DNA of 16,588 nucleotides from Brachionus plicatilis. Lineage: Eukaryota; Rotifera; Eurotatoria; Ploima; Brachionidae. Shown in pieces: positions 8,044-16,588 of the stretch. The notes beneath the pieces are model-generated. The model was not told the origin of the DNA and made no database searches. It saw only the letters and a program-made list of their open reading frames with translations. The stretch covers positions 910,248 to 926,835 of the forward strand of contig QEOQ01000238.1 of assembly GCA_010279815.1 (NCBI GenBank). The letters are read 5' to 3'. Made by a program: the position numbers and the translations under genes. How positions within the stretch are numbered: the stretch's first letter is position 1; every line of letters begins with the position of its first letter.

Positions 8044-9350
8044 TTTATCTCAAATCGTTTGATCGAGGATCATCAAGCAGACGCCTTCAATCCGCCCATA
8101 AATTCCGTGACATTGGTAGATTTTTTTTTGAGTGGCTTCAGCAATTGGGATGCAAAGCATTTTTTGCACATTGCCCAGCATGGATACATATTTGAGCACA
8201 GTGGTGCATTCTTTCCACTCTATCCATTCTCTATCCGCTTGCTGGCCAATTTAATTGGAGATCATCTTCTATCAGGTTGTATCCTCAACTTTACATTTTT
8301 TACCATCTCTACCATCTATTTGTACAAATTGACCTTAATTGTGTTTCAAGATGACCGAATTGGTTTATTCACCGTTTGGTCCTTTCTACTAAATCCAGCT
8401 AATGTATTTTTTTCCTCATGCTATACAGAAAGCTTGTACTCAATGTTAACTTTTATGGGTCTTTTTTATATACTTACCAAAATGGAATATTTTGGTCTGA
8501 TTGCATTTTTTTTATCAGCATTGACAAGATCAAACGGCTTGTTAAACTTTGGATACCTTGCATTTGCCAATGTGAGGAATTTTTTGAATTCAGAGCGCTC
8601 AATAAAAGGTTTTTTTTGCACCACGATTAAATTGGCAGTCCAATTTGGAATCATGTCAAGCGCTTTTTTAGCCTTTCAATTTTATTTATATAAAATTTTT
8701 TGTCAAAGCATCAGCAAAGGTTTAATAGAAGAAAATTTATACTCTTATGCCAGAGAGAATGGATTTAAGATTTTTTATGATATGCCTAAAAGTGACTGGT
8801 GCTTCAAAACACTGCCATTTTCATACTCCTACATTCAGTCTGTTTATTGGAAAGTCGGATTTTTGCAATACTGGCACTGGAAGCAAATACCGAATTTTGT
8901 GCTAGCAGCACCTATTGTATGGCTATGTGTCAAAAGCATTGTTGGTTTTGTGAGCAAAATGGAAAGTGGTCGTTTTTACAACTTGCTAGGTTTAATTGAT
9001 AACTCTGATAAAATCAATCTTCATCCTTTTGTCGTTCATTCAATCTTTTTGCTGGTGACTTCACTTTTTTTTATGCATGTCCAAGTATTCATTTAATTTA
9101 AAAAAAATTAAAAAAAAAATTTTTTTAATTTTATAAGGTTTCTACTAGGTTTATATGCTCGTCGAACCCTTTGATTTACTGGTGGTTAGCATCAATTTTG
9201 CGGGAAAAGGTACAAGATAAAGAGCTGAGTTTTGGTTTTGTATGGAACAAAATAAGACATGACAAAAATTTAAAATTTGTATTTTATTACTTTGTTTCGT
9301 ATTCTCTTATAGGGACTTTTTTATTTTCAAATTATCTTCCTTTTACATAA
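8044..9350 (+). CDS. PIGV: GPI mannosyltransferase 2 (PIG-V), 5' exon not found
   Basis: PIG-V adds the second mannose to the GPI anchor precursor in the ER lumen. Two exons are visible: 8044-9084 and 9138-9350, separated by a 53-base intron (CAA/GTATTC ... TTATAAG/GTTTCT). Together they give about 417 residues. Conserved blocks in order are EDHQADAFNPP, GFSNWDAKHFLHIAQHGY with the luminal Trp-Asp, FFPLYP, LNPANVFFSSCYTESLYS, LTRSNGLLN, WCFKTLPFSYSYIQSVYW, QIPNFVLAAP, and MHVQ/VSTRFICSSNPLIYWW across the splice. Many hydrophobic membrane segments lie between them, and the C-terminus is FSNYLPFT. About 25-30 N-terminal residues of the usual protein (cytosolic tail and start of the first membrane helix) are missing. 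The frame opens at an acceptor-like AAG at 8043 with no ATG before it, so a short first exon is unplaced or the gene is 5'-truncated. Confidence 0.9.
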
Positions 9351-9680
9351 GATAAGTTGGATATAGACCGCTGTGAAATTGACAAATTGATCAAATGTAA
9401 ATTAAAAATCAAACTTTATTTTTTTAAATTGAAATAAAATAGTTGTCTTAATCAATTTTTTATTAATAAATAGCTTAACTTCACTAAGTATGATTTGATT
9501 AATTAATTTGGAAAAATAAATTTAATTTTTAAACTAAAGAAAAAATTATTAAAATTACATTTAAAACGTTTGATAGAATCATTACTTGATTTATTTAAAA
9601 TTTTTTGAATTAATTTTTACTATAAGATTTCACATAATTTTATTGAATTTTCTAAAATCTTAATTTAAAAATTTTTAAAT
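9351..9680. other. AT-rich spacer between PIGV and the LINE 3' end
   Basis: No gene or repeat seen. AATAAA-like hexamers (for example near 9434) could end PIGV transcripts. Confidence 0.4.
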
Positions 9681-9705
9681 TAATAATAATAACAATAATA
9701 ATAAT
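9681..9705 (-). repeat. (AAT)n short tandem repeat at the LINE 3' terminus
   Basis: AATAATAATAACAATAATAA on the plus strand. On the minus strand it directly follows the decayed LINE 3' region, as the simple-repeat tail of a CR1/L2-like LINE would. Confidence 0.6.
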
Positions 9706-10690
9706 ATGAGTTACAACAGACAATAGCCTGTATTAGACGCAAGAATAAGAGTCTCACTATGGTAGCTAAAACGAGTTACCAAACATATGTTAAATAAACT
9801 AAAAAGAGTAAGTTTTGTTGAACTGTAGTTGATCTGACGTTAAAAAAATCATCTTGTTTCTTTTTAAAATTGTCTTTTGATGTTGCTGCTAATATGTAAG
9901 CTGATAATTTATTCCAGTTATCTAATATTCGATTTAAAATGAAATGCTCTATGAGACTTGACCAAGTGTATTGCTATGCTTTTGACCACGAATGTGACCA
10001 GCAGGTCCGTTCGAAAACAATGAACTCATTAGTTTACTCGGATTATGCCAGTCCACTTTGCTATATCCTTTACTAATCTTGAAATATTCGATAAGATCAC
10101 CTCTCTCTCCTCGTTTTTAGGGTGGTAAGTCCTAGTTTTTTAAGCCTCTCTTCATTGATGAGGTGACAGATGGACAAGCTTCGTTGCACTCGTCTGAACT
10201 TTTTCCAAAATTGATGTCCTTCTTTGTATAGGAACACGAGAATGCGATCGCGTATTCCAGGTGAGTTCAAACAAGCGCAACATAAAGTTTCGCTAAAAGT
10301 TTTACTCAACTGTCCCAATACCATAGTGACTCTATTACCTGCTAGTGTTGCTTGGTGATTCCATTTTAGATTCGGGCATAGCACGATTCCAAGATCACGT
10401 TTTTTATCAGCCATTTCGAGTGCCTTACTGTTGATTGACAGGCTAACACTAAAATGTTTATTGTTTATAACCATAGCCTAACATCTTTCCTCGTTGAATT
10501 CCATTAGCCAATCATTTGCCCAATGGCTAAGCGAGTTTATGTCTTGTTAAAGGTTGATCAAATCTAATGGGTTCTTTATAACAGAAATTAACTTGGTGTC
10601 GTCTTCGAATAGCTCGCAAAAATATTTAATCATTGCTAAGTCTTCTTTGTATTTTATTCGTTTTCTGTGCCCATTTCTGAAACGTTTTTT
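9706..10690 (-). pseudogene. LINE B, C-terminal half of reverse transcriptase and 3' UTR (CR1/Jockey group)
   Basis: Minus-strand debris of a non-LTR retrotransposon ORF2. It starts with YKEDLAMIKYFCELFEDDTK, matching YINDLxxxxxxxLFADDTK, the catalytic reverse transcriptase motif (Asp-Asp at about 10598-10603; Ala replaced by Glu). Then come SLSHWANDWLMEFNEE, KKRDLGIVLCPNLKW (the KDLGV block), RVQRSL, and the C-terminal block EERLKKLGLTTLKTRRERGD. Reading on after a frame change gives DLIEYFKISKG and GPAGHIRGQKH, also typical of CR1-like C-termini. Several frameshifts and stops are present. Its natural upstream partner is the reverse transcriptase segment at 13000-13970, from which it is separated by LINE A. 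Confidence 0.8.
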
Positions 10691-11040
10691 GTACATTTTA
10701 TAGTTAAAATTCGAAAACTTATCGTTATAACCACTATTTTTATAAATTTTCAAAAAATTTCACATTTAACATGAAGTTCTTCCATCTCCTTGTCCCACCG
10801 GAAATTTTTTTTCAATTTTTTTTCTTTCAGGCTTCATTTTACCTTGAATTTCAACTGTCCTTGATCTCATTTCACTGTTTACATCTGTGTTTATCCATAT
10901 TCTGAGTTATTTTCATTTATAGCTTTTAATTTATCAATAAGTTTCTGTGACAATAATCTATTCTCGAGGCAGGTTTGGTACTCAATTTGAATATTAACAT
11001 TATTCCATTGTACTTATGGCAGTTTCTTATTAGAACATTT
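10691..11040 (-). other. LINE A linker region, decayed
   Basis: Follows the LINE A endonuclease on the minus strand. It contains a lysine/tyrosine-rich stretch (FSNFNYKMYKKRF) like the linker between endonuclease and reverse transcriptase in LINEs. The LINE A reverse transcriptase itself is not present. The boundary with LINE B near 10690 is approximate. Confidence 0.4.
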
Positions 11041-11770
11041 TTGTTCAGGTCCACAATCACTTTTAAAAAAATTTTTGCTTTTTCTCAATTTTGTTGTAAT
11101 CCCCAAATGATCACTTAGGTTATTTTCACATGACTCCATGATTTTAACTTCTTCTAAATTTAGCTTATTTGATTTTTTCCAAAGACATGATCAAACCATG
11201 ATCTTTTTTTTGCATTAAAACAGGTATCAACAAAATTTTTTAAACTATTACTCCAAAGCCTCTAGATTTTGATCAATCATTAATTCAATAAGTTCTCTAT
11301 CAAATTTTTTGCTTCGAAGTTGGTCTGAGTTAAAACTTCCAATCGTCAATAGCTTTTTATTACTGCTATTTAACTTAATAATAAGATTTTCAAGGTTGGC
11401 CAGATCGTAAATATGTTCGTTTAGAGAATTTTGACTAAAATTATTTGAGGTAAGATAAACACCAATGATAATTATATTTTCTAGTTCAATATGACTAATT
11501 CTTTCATTATAAAAAATTCACTTGATAATCCATCTTAAGAGACTTACTTATAACCATCCGATGCCTTATGGTCTGCCAACTTCAATTTTATTTTCCATTT
11601 CAGATTTAAAATAAGTATCAGACTTTGCTTCAAATTCTTTTAAGATCGTTTCATTCCAAATTTCACATACAATAAATATCATTCGAACTCAGTAATTTTA
11701 ATGCATAAAAATAGTTGCCATTTTCCGTTTTTACAGTTAAAATACACAATTCTGATTTCTCTTCTAATTT
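11041..11770 (-). pseudogene. LINE A ORF2, AP-type endonuclease domain
   Basis: Readable in pieces across several frames: CEIWNETILKEFEAKSD, then GRPxGIGW, then IIIIGVYLTSNNFSQ (about 11450-11485). Next comes LTIGSFNSDQLRSKKFD (canonical GDFNxD, here GSFN, about 11328-11355). The last block is KKRSWFDHVFG (about 11178-11212) with NNLSDHLGI-like sequence at 11096-11138, the SDH catalytic signature. This order is that of the apurinic endonuclease domain which nicks target DNA in LINEs. The Asp to Ser change in GDFN and the many stops show that it is dead. It differs from the LINE B endonuclease at 13850-13970 and 15981-16100, so LINE A is a separate family. Confidence 0.75.
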
Positions 11771-11794
11771 TATCACTTTTATGTTCTTATATTA

Positions 11795-12687
11795 AGTCTT
11801 TGCACTTGATTTCCACGGATGCAGTATCGAAAGGGTGATTTCTCATCAAGTTCCTTGTTTAACTTATTTCTTTCTTGTCGAAATTAAAGTCTAATTTTCT
11901 TTCTGCCTCTGTTAAATCTGGGCTCATACACATTTTTATGACATTCTTTTAATCAAGAATTTTTTGCTGCTAGTACTATTAGGTTTCTTATGCTTTGGTC
12001 AGAAAGTTCTACAATTATTGGCCCTGGTTAATTATTATCTTTTGATCTAAGTCTCCTCGTATGAAGTGGTTTCACTTCAGATTTAACAAAATATATTGGA
12101 AAATTTCATTTACCTGTTTTTCACCTTCACCTTTTTTTTGACTTAAACTCTCTTTCTGTTACTCAGGAATACCATAAATGATAATATTTTTTTTCATTTT
12201 TTCTGGTTCATTAAATTCTTTGAGAGTTGCATTTTCAACAACCAATTGTTCAACAGGTTTTTTAACATTTTAATAGCCACTTGTATTCAACTACTGCTAA
12301 TATTAGATGTTTTAGTTTCTTTAAAATCATTTATCAATCTCAAAATTTCATTTAACTTTTCATTATCTTTGCTCTCAAGTTGATGCACTCTATTTGTTAG
12401 TTTTTCGATTATCTGACCATAGTTCTCAACTTTTTTTGACAGTTCTTCTGTCACTTTATCTTTGGATTCGACAAACCATTCAAGATCTTCTAAAACTATC
12501 AAACTGTTCTTCCAAATTGTTAACTCTACCATTCCGACGCAACGATTTTCTACAGGGCTTTGATCAGTATCAAGATTCGATCTTTTTGATCTCCTTGAAG
12601 TCTCAGATACCATATACACAGTCTGTTGTCTAGTTTTTTGCAGAGTCCTTTGCAAGGTTGTCCCAGTATAGATGACATTTCATTCAT
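11795..12687 (-). pseudogene. LINE A ORF1 (coiled-coil, RRM-like, nucleic-acid-binding protein)
   Basis: Begins near an ATG at 12687 (MNEMSSILGQ). A serine/arginine-rich start (SETSRRSKRSN) is followed by a coiled coil: KDKVTEELSKKVENYGQ, EKLTNRVHQLESK, EKLNEILRLINDF. After a stop come KNIIIYGIPE (about 12161-12195), the first strand of an ORF1p RRM, and then PIIVELSDQSIRNLIVLAAK-like sequence. The last block is VSPDLTEAERKLDF with an LRxERNxLN block (about 11881-11935), ending FRYCIRGNQVQRL. This is the layout of an L1-type ORF1 protein, which packages LINE RNA, including the conserved C-terminal DLTxxER region. It is broken by multiple frameshifts. It lies directly upstream of the LINE A endonuclease, as expected. 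Confidence 0.75.
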
Positions 12688-12756
12688 ATGTTGAGGTTTT
12701 ACCTCGTGTTTGTTTTCTATTTAAGGTTTAGGGGTTCTTCAATAAAAAGAATTGTT

Positions 12757-12937
12757 TGTTGTTGGGCCTTCAGGCCTAGTTTATTAAACGAAACGTGGTT
12801 ATAGAAAAGAGTGGTGAAGTGAAGAAAAGAAATATAACGAGTTGCATTTATAGTGTAATTTTCTCTAGACTTTCACTTGCGTGAGGGACTAGTGAATATT
12901 ACACTTTTTGTGAAGTTGTGTTTGAAACCACAACACA
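12757..12937. repeat. LTR-like segment containing a strong hairpin
   Basis: A 180-base, locally GC-richer block with complementary termini TGTTGTTGGGCC ... CCACAACA. On the minus strand it holds a TATAAAT (about 12852-12858) and an AATAAA (about 12781-12786), an order seen in LTRs. No 4-6 bp target duplication or primer-binding site is visible. It may instead be the 5' promoter region of LINE A, which begins right after it on the minus strand. A palindrome GGCCTTCAGGCC lies at 12765-12776. Confidence 0.3.
12853..12904. other. 24-base-stem hairpin with a 4-base loop
   Basis: GTGTAATTTTCTCTAG... (12853-12876) pairs with 12881-12904 (ending TGAATATTACAC) around a TTGC loop. I count 19 Watson-Crick pairs, two G-T wobbles and three mismatches. 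It is unusual for AT-rich background because the stem is of mixed composition. Confidence 0.6.
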
Positions 12938-12999
12938 TAATTTAATATAATTTATTATCGAATTTCATTTTATTTTATATTGATTTAATTATATTAAAA

Positions 13000-13970
13000 G
13001 ATAGAATTACCCATAACAGCTCTGTGTCTGCGGCCACTCAGAAAATTATTGATCCAATTGACTAATCTTAAATAAAATTCATTAAGTACCATTTTTTTAA
13101 TAAGTGTCCGGTCAACGGAACTTTGTCAAAAGCTTCAGGAAAGTCTATAAAAACAATCATTGAAGTGAACCCTCGGTTTTGAGCCTCAGTTATTGAGTCT
13201 GTAGTCTCCTGTAGATTAGCAAGACAAGACTAATTTGCCACAAATCCATGCTGTTCCTTCGCTATGAGGCTTTATCTAACTAGATGGTCCATCATTGAGT
13301 CCCTCAGTATGCGTTAATGAATTTACTAGCTACCGAAGTCAAAGACACTGGCTTTAAATTATAGCACCCGAACAGCTACCTTTTTTGAAAATTGGAAGTC
13401 TTTCCAAGCACTTGGTACTATTCCACTACTAAATGAAGCCTTAAAAACTTTCTTTTGCTTTTTATGATGTTGGACTTATAGCATAACTTCGCATTTCTCA
13501 CTTCCTTTTTTAATTCTCTCCAGATTTTTTATAAAATAACTTGATGGCTTGATTTTTGGAATATATACGAGTGACAATAAGCCATTTGCATTCCAGATTA
13601 GTCCACTTTTCTATATTTTTGTTGAACTCCATTGGATGCGTTCGAGTTGAAATGTTTTTTTGGGATAAAGATAATTTTGGAACTAAGAAACACCAACACG
13701 AAATATAGATAATAATCAATTGCACATTAAGTGAGATTCGAGAACATTCATTTTAATGATCCTTGTCCAAAGGTATTTCTCCAAAGATTCAAAGTCACCT
13801 TTTTTATATAATATTTTATTTAAAAATTTTACCTTTGGCTTACACTTATGCAAATATTAGCTGAGTACCGAATTCGATTTATTCTTTGTAGTTGTTCCAA
13901 AACGAGGACCGATATTAACCGAATAGACGTTATCAGTCATAACCTAGTCTAAAATTCTTTTACCAAATAA
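13000..13970 (-). pseudogene. LINE B, endonuclease end, linker and reverse transcriptase N-terminal half
   Basis: Read on the minus strand in order. RILD-stop-VMTDNVYSVNIGPRFGT matches the LDLVLTN...GxSDH end of a CR1-type endonuclease. KPKVKFLNKILYKKGDFESL is the linker that follows. Then IPxKTF-like, GIVPSAWKDF (the PxxWK block of reverse transcriptase), EQHGFVAN-stop-SC (QHGFxxxRSC), and IDFPEAFDKVP at about 13112-13160. The last is motif A (LDFSKAFDKV) with its catalytic Asp kept. Finally FLSGRRHRAVMGN leads to a break near 13000. Stops and frameshifts are frequent. The reading resumes logically at 10690 (YINDL...FADD), implying that LINE A lies inside this element. Confidence 0.8.
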
Positions 13971-13978
13971 AAATTTTG

Positions 13979-15972
13979 GGGTCTTGCCTGTTATGTGACC
14001 AGTGACTTTATGTCGATTTGGTGACCAGGTATTTTTTCTGAATGGTCACATATTCCCTGGTCACCTGAAATGTGACCAGGCAATATTATTTATTAGGTAA
14101 AAATGTTTATAAATAATTTAAACCTGGTCATTTAAATAAACATTTAATCACGAAAATTTTGAAATTGGTCACATAAATTTCTTTTTAGTTAATAAAAATT
14201 AATTGTAATTATAATAAAATAATTGCAATTGCAACTATACTTGCATGATTTGATTTTTTTTTTCATTATTTTTGATGTAATATGAAAATTTTTTAAGCGA
14301 TGATGTAAAATTGAAGTTATATTAATAACAATCAAAAAGTTTTAACTATTATTTAGAAAAAAATGGAAAACGAGAATGATGAAAAAAAATTTTTTTAACA
14401 AACTTGTAGATTTAGGCTTAATATTGGTTATTACTAAAACACGGACCTCCAGTTTTTAAATAAAACACGGACCCATACTTATCCCCCCATTAAAACTTTG
14501 CCATTTATCCCCCACCATTTTTCTAGTACAAAATTTTACCAGCTTTCACGCAAGACCAAAATCTAAGCTCTAGCACATTTGGTTCGCCCTTCATTTAAGC
14601 TTGAAATTAAAATAGATAGTTTTAATTAATTAAATTTATTTTTAAATTTTTCATTTAAATATTTTATTTTTTAAGACTCTGTTTATTTAACAAATAAAAA
14701 TAATTACCGAAAACTCGGTACCACTCCTCTTGGAACAATGTCAAAATTTGGGTTAATTCTAAATAAACCTAAATAATACCTTCGAAGCCATGCAATAAAA
14801 TTATTTCATTTTTTTTTAGAATAAACCTTGAAACCTGACTTTAAACTAAGAGTAAGCGCAATTCTTAGAATAATTTCAAATTTCTTTTGGAATAAACTTG
14901 TAAAATTGTGGAGTCAAATTAAAAATTAAAAATTAACTTTTATTTTAAATTTTGTCTTTATTTAGAGTAAAAGTTAAATGAAAAATCAATTGACACCGAA
15001 TTCTGATTTTTTGAAAATTATCTGATTGGAATAATTATCGGTCCATATTAACGAACCCATTTTTGATCAAAAATAAAACTTTTGCATTAGCATGATTTAA
15101 TAACTTCTATTAAATAATTGTTAATTTAAAATTTTAAAATATAGAAAAGTTTTTTATTGTTGAGATTTTTATATTATTTTTTGGGCTCGTTAGAATATTA
15201 TGTAAAACTTTACTCTTCTGATTTATTGAAACACTTTAGATTTGAATAAAAAACATAAAAAAGAGACAAAATTTAAAAATAGTGTTTTTCTATTTTATTT
15301 ACATTGATAATTACTTTTTTTATTTTTAAAAATATAGAAAAGAAGATTTGAATAAAGATTTTTTGATTTAAAATTAAAATGAAGGACGAACCAAATGTGC
15401 TAGAGCTTAGATTTTGGTCTTGCATGAAAGCTGGTAAAATTTTGTACTAGAAAAATGGTGGGGGATAAATGGCAAAGTTTTAATGGGGGGATAAGTATGG
15501 GTCCGTGTTTTATTTAAAAACTTGATGTCCGTGTTTTAGTAATAACCTTAATATTTGCTGTATATAAAATGTACGAAAGAAAATTGTAGAAAAAAAGCTC
15601 AAAATATGAACCTAACAACTCCAAAGCGTTCTAAGGATTCAAAAAATTGCCTCTTGACTCATAAAAATTACTCTTGGCGATGTAACAGTTGTACAACGTA
15701 AATAATTTTTTTTATTTAATTTTTATAATTTTAAATTGATATTTAAATTGGTCACGTAAATAAAAAACCTGGTCGCATAAATTTAATAACTGGTCACTTA
15801 AATAATAAAATTTAAAAAAAAAATTCTTTGTTTTAATAATAATATTGCCTGGTCACATATTAGATGACCAGTGAATATGTGACCAGTCAGAAAAAATACC
15901 TGGTCACCGAATCGACATAAAGTCACTGATCGCATAATATGTGACCAACTGGTCACACAACAGGCAAGATCC
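13979..15972. mobile_element. Non-autonomous inverted-repeat transposon with TGACCAG motif arrays (outer, interrupted)
   Basis: Left end GGGTCTTGCCTGTTATGTGA and right end, read inward, GGATCTTGCCTGTTGTGTGA. AAATTTTG is duplicated exactly at 13971-13978 and 15973-15980. Both arms (to about 14180 and from about 15740) carry many copies of GTGACCAG/CTGGTCAC, about seven on the left and nine on the right, in mixed orientation. The arms are diverged but colinear, for example TTTATGTCGATTTGGTGACC against TTTATGTCGATTCGGTGACC. No coding capacity. Without the younger element inside it would be about 0.86 kb. It is inserted in the LINE B endonuclease region. Confidence 0.8.
14426..15547. mobile_element. 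Long-TIR non-autonomous DNA transposon (inner, younger)
   Basis: Inverted repeats of about 171 bases at 14426-14597 and 15377-15547, starting GGTTATTACTAAAACACGGA at both ends. I count about four mismatches between arms, so insertion or last gene conversion is recent compared with the surroundings. TTAATATT is duplicated exactly on both sides (14418-14425 and 15548-15555). The 1,122-base element has no reading frame. Its centre is AT-rich and includes a copy of the repeat found at 681-790. Long TIRs with 8-bp duplications recall Mutator-like or hAT-related elements, but the terminal sequence does not let me choose. It sits inside the TGACCAG element. Confidence 0.88.
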
Positions 15973-15980
15973 AAATTTTG

Positions 15981-16100
15981 CATGTGCTGAGCAAGGAAAT
16001 TATCCTCAAAATTAATGATAAGCTTATCGCTTAGGACTCCAGAGTTACTCTTGCCTTCAACCAATCCACGCATGTTGTTCCAACTTGCCTTCGGGAAATA
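15981..16100 (-). pseudogene. LINE B, middle of the endonuclease domain
   Basis: Minus-strand reading FPKASWNNMRG, then SDKLIINFEDNFLAQHMQN. This matches the CR1-type block (FP)xIxW...FxxxxxDNFLxQHVxxPTR that precedes LDLVLTN. The LDLV-like block is found at about 13940-13970, on the far side of the 2-kb transposon. Removing that transposon plus one AAATTTTG copy rejoins the two as QHMQNFYLVK, one frameshift away from RILD. The right limit near 16100 is where similarity fades. Confidence 0.75.
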
Positions 16101-16588
16101 ATGGAGTTAAATTCGAAATTAAAAAAAAATTTTAAACTTAATAAAGAGAACTTTTTTCTTACTTGTCAAAAATAATTTAATGTTTTTTTTTAAACAATAA
16201 AAACTAAATATTCTACATTTGATATTATCTATTATTAAATTTTAATGAAATACGATTGCAAAAGTAAATTCCAAATATGGTGAATTCATGGTATCGTAGC
16301 AGCACTGAAAAAAACTTTTTTAATTGTTTTATGAAATTACAGTGTTTACATGACCAATCCATTTTTTAATTAATATGAAAATTATCCAAAAATCACTTTA
16401 TTAATTTAAGTTTATTTATGTTATAAAAAGGAAAAGCTTTTTTCAAAAAAATGTATAAATTTTTTTAACTTTCCTTGTGTAAATCGAAAATTAATTTTTC
16501 TTTCTTAGCTTGACTTAAATCTATGGAAAATTTTCGTCTAAAAATGAAAAAATAATTTTGTAATTAATCTTTGGTATACAATTATCGT
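16101..16588. other. AT-rich DNA, nothing recognised
   Basis: No coding, RNA or repeat feature that I can support. More upstream LINE B sequence would be expected here on the minus strand, but I could not read any. Confidence 0.5.

Noticed and set aside
12394..12633. A 79-codon plus-strand frame
   Set aside because: Antisense to the LINE A ORF1 coiled coil, whose family motifs are readable on the minus strand.
13510..13725. A 71-codon minus-strand frame as an independent gene
   Set aside because: It lies within the LINE B linker, between readable endonuclease and reverse transcriptase blocks, and is one of several broken frames of that element.
13979..15972. Long inverted repeats as ends of a large Maverick-like or viral element
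   Set aside because: The whole structure is 2 kb, non-coding, and resolves into two small nested transposons, each with its own target duplication.
15798..16073. A 91-codon minus-strand frame as a gene
   Set aside because: Only its first ~40 codons are LINE B endonuclease. The rest reads into the inserted TGACCAG element, so the fusion frame is accidental.

Overview
This window is a piece of a very AT-rich animal genome, not bacterial or viral. It has spliced genes with small GT-AG introns, metazoan-type proteins (SPRTN protease, PIG-V mannosyltransferase, the N-terminal exon of cytosolic carboxypeptidase 5), decayed CR1/Jockey-type LINEs, a pogo/Tigger relic and several non-autonomous inverted-repeat DNA transposons. 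The strong AT bias, tiny introns and compact gene spacing would fit a small invertebrate such as a monogonont rotifer. That is a guess from general character, not a sequence match.

Layout. 1-1743: AT-rich DNA with a DDE-transposase scrap, a direct-repeat pair and a foldback. 1748-2322 (minus): first coding exon of an AGBL5/CCP5-like gene, with no catalytic exons in view. 2400-3750: mostly featureless, with a short motif cluster near 3427-3514. 3751-4784: internally deleted pogo/Tigger element with TA duplications. 4931-5647: inverted-repeat element with subterminal motif arrays. 5813-6550: a possible telomerase (TERT) gene fragment interrupted by a foldback element (6202-6477). 6855-9350: two intact-looking host genes on the plus strand, SPRTN then PIGV, about 0.2 kb apart. 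9681-16100: a nested stack of minus-strand LINE debris and DNA transposons. 16101-16588: nothing recognisable.

How it fits together. The three host genes are unrelated housekeeping functions: repair of DNA-protein crosslinks, GPI-anchor synthesis and tubulin deglutamylation. The rest is a transposon graveyard whose layers can be ordered. A CR1-like LINE (LINE B) appears to have been split by a second, different LINE (LINE A) and by a DNA transposon at 13979-15972. That transposon was itself hit by a younger long-TIR element at 14426-15547. Removing the inner elements with one copy of each 8-bp target duplication rejoins the LINE B endonuclease reading almost perfectly.

The most interesting signal is a set of three non-autonomous elements that share GG...CC termini, 7-8 bp target duplications and no coding capacity. 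Two of them carry arrays of a private short motif in both arms. They may belong to one under-described superfamily whose transposase is not in this window.
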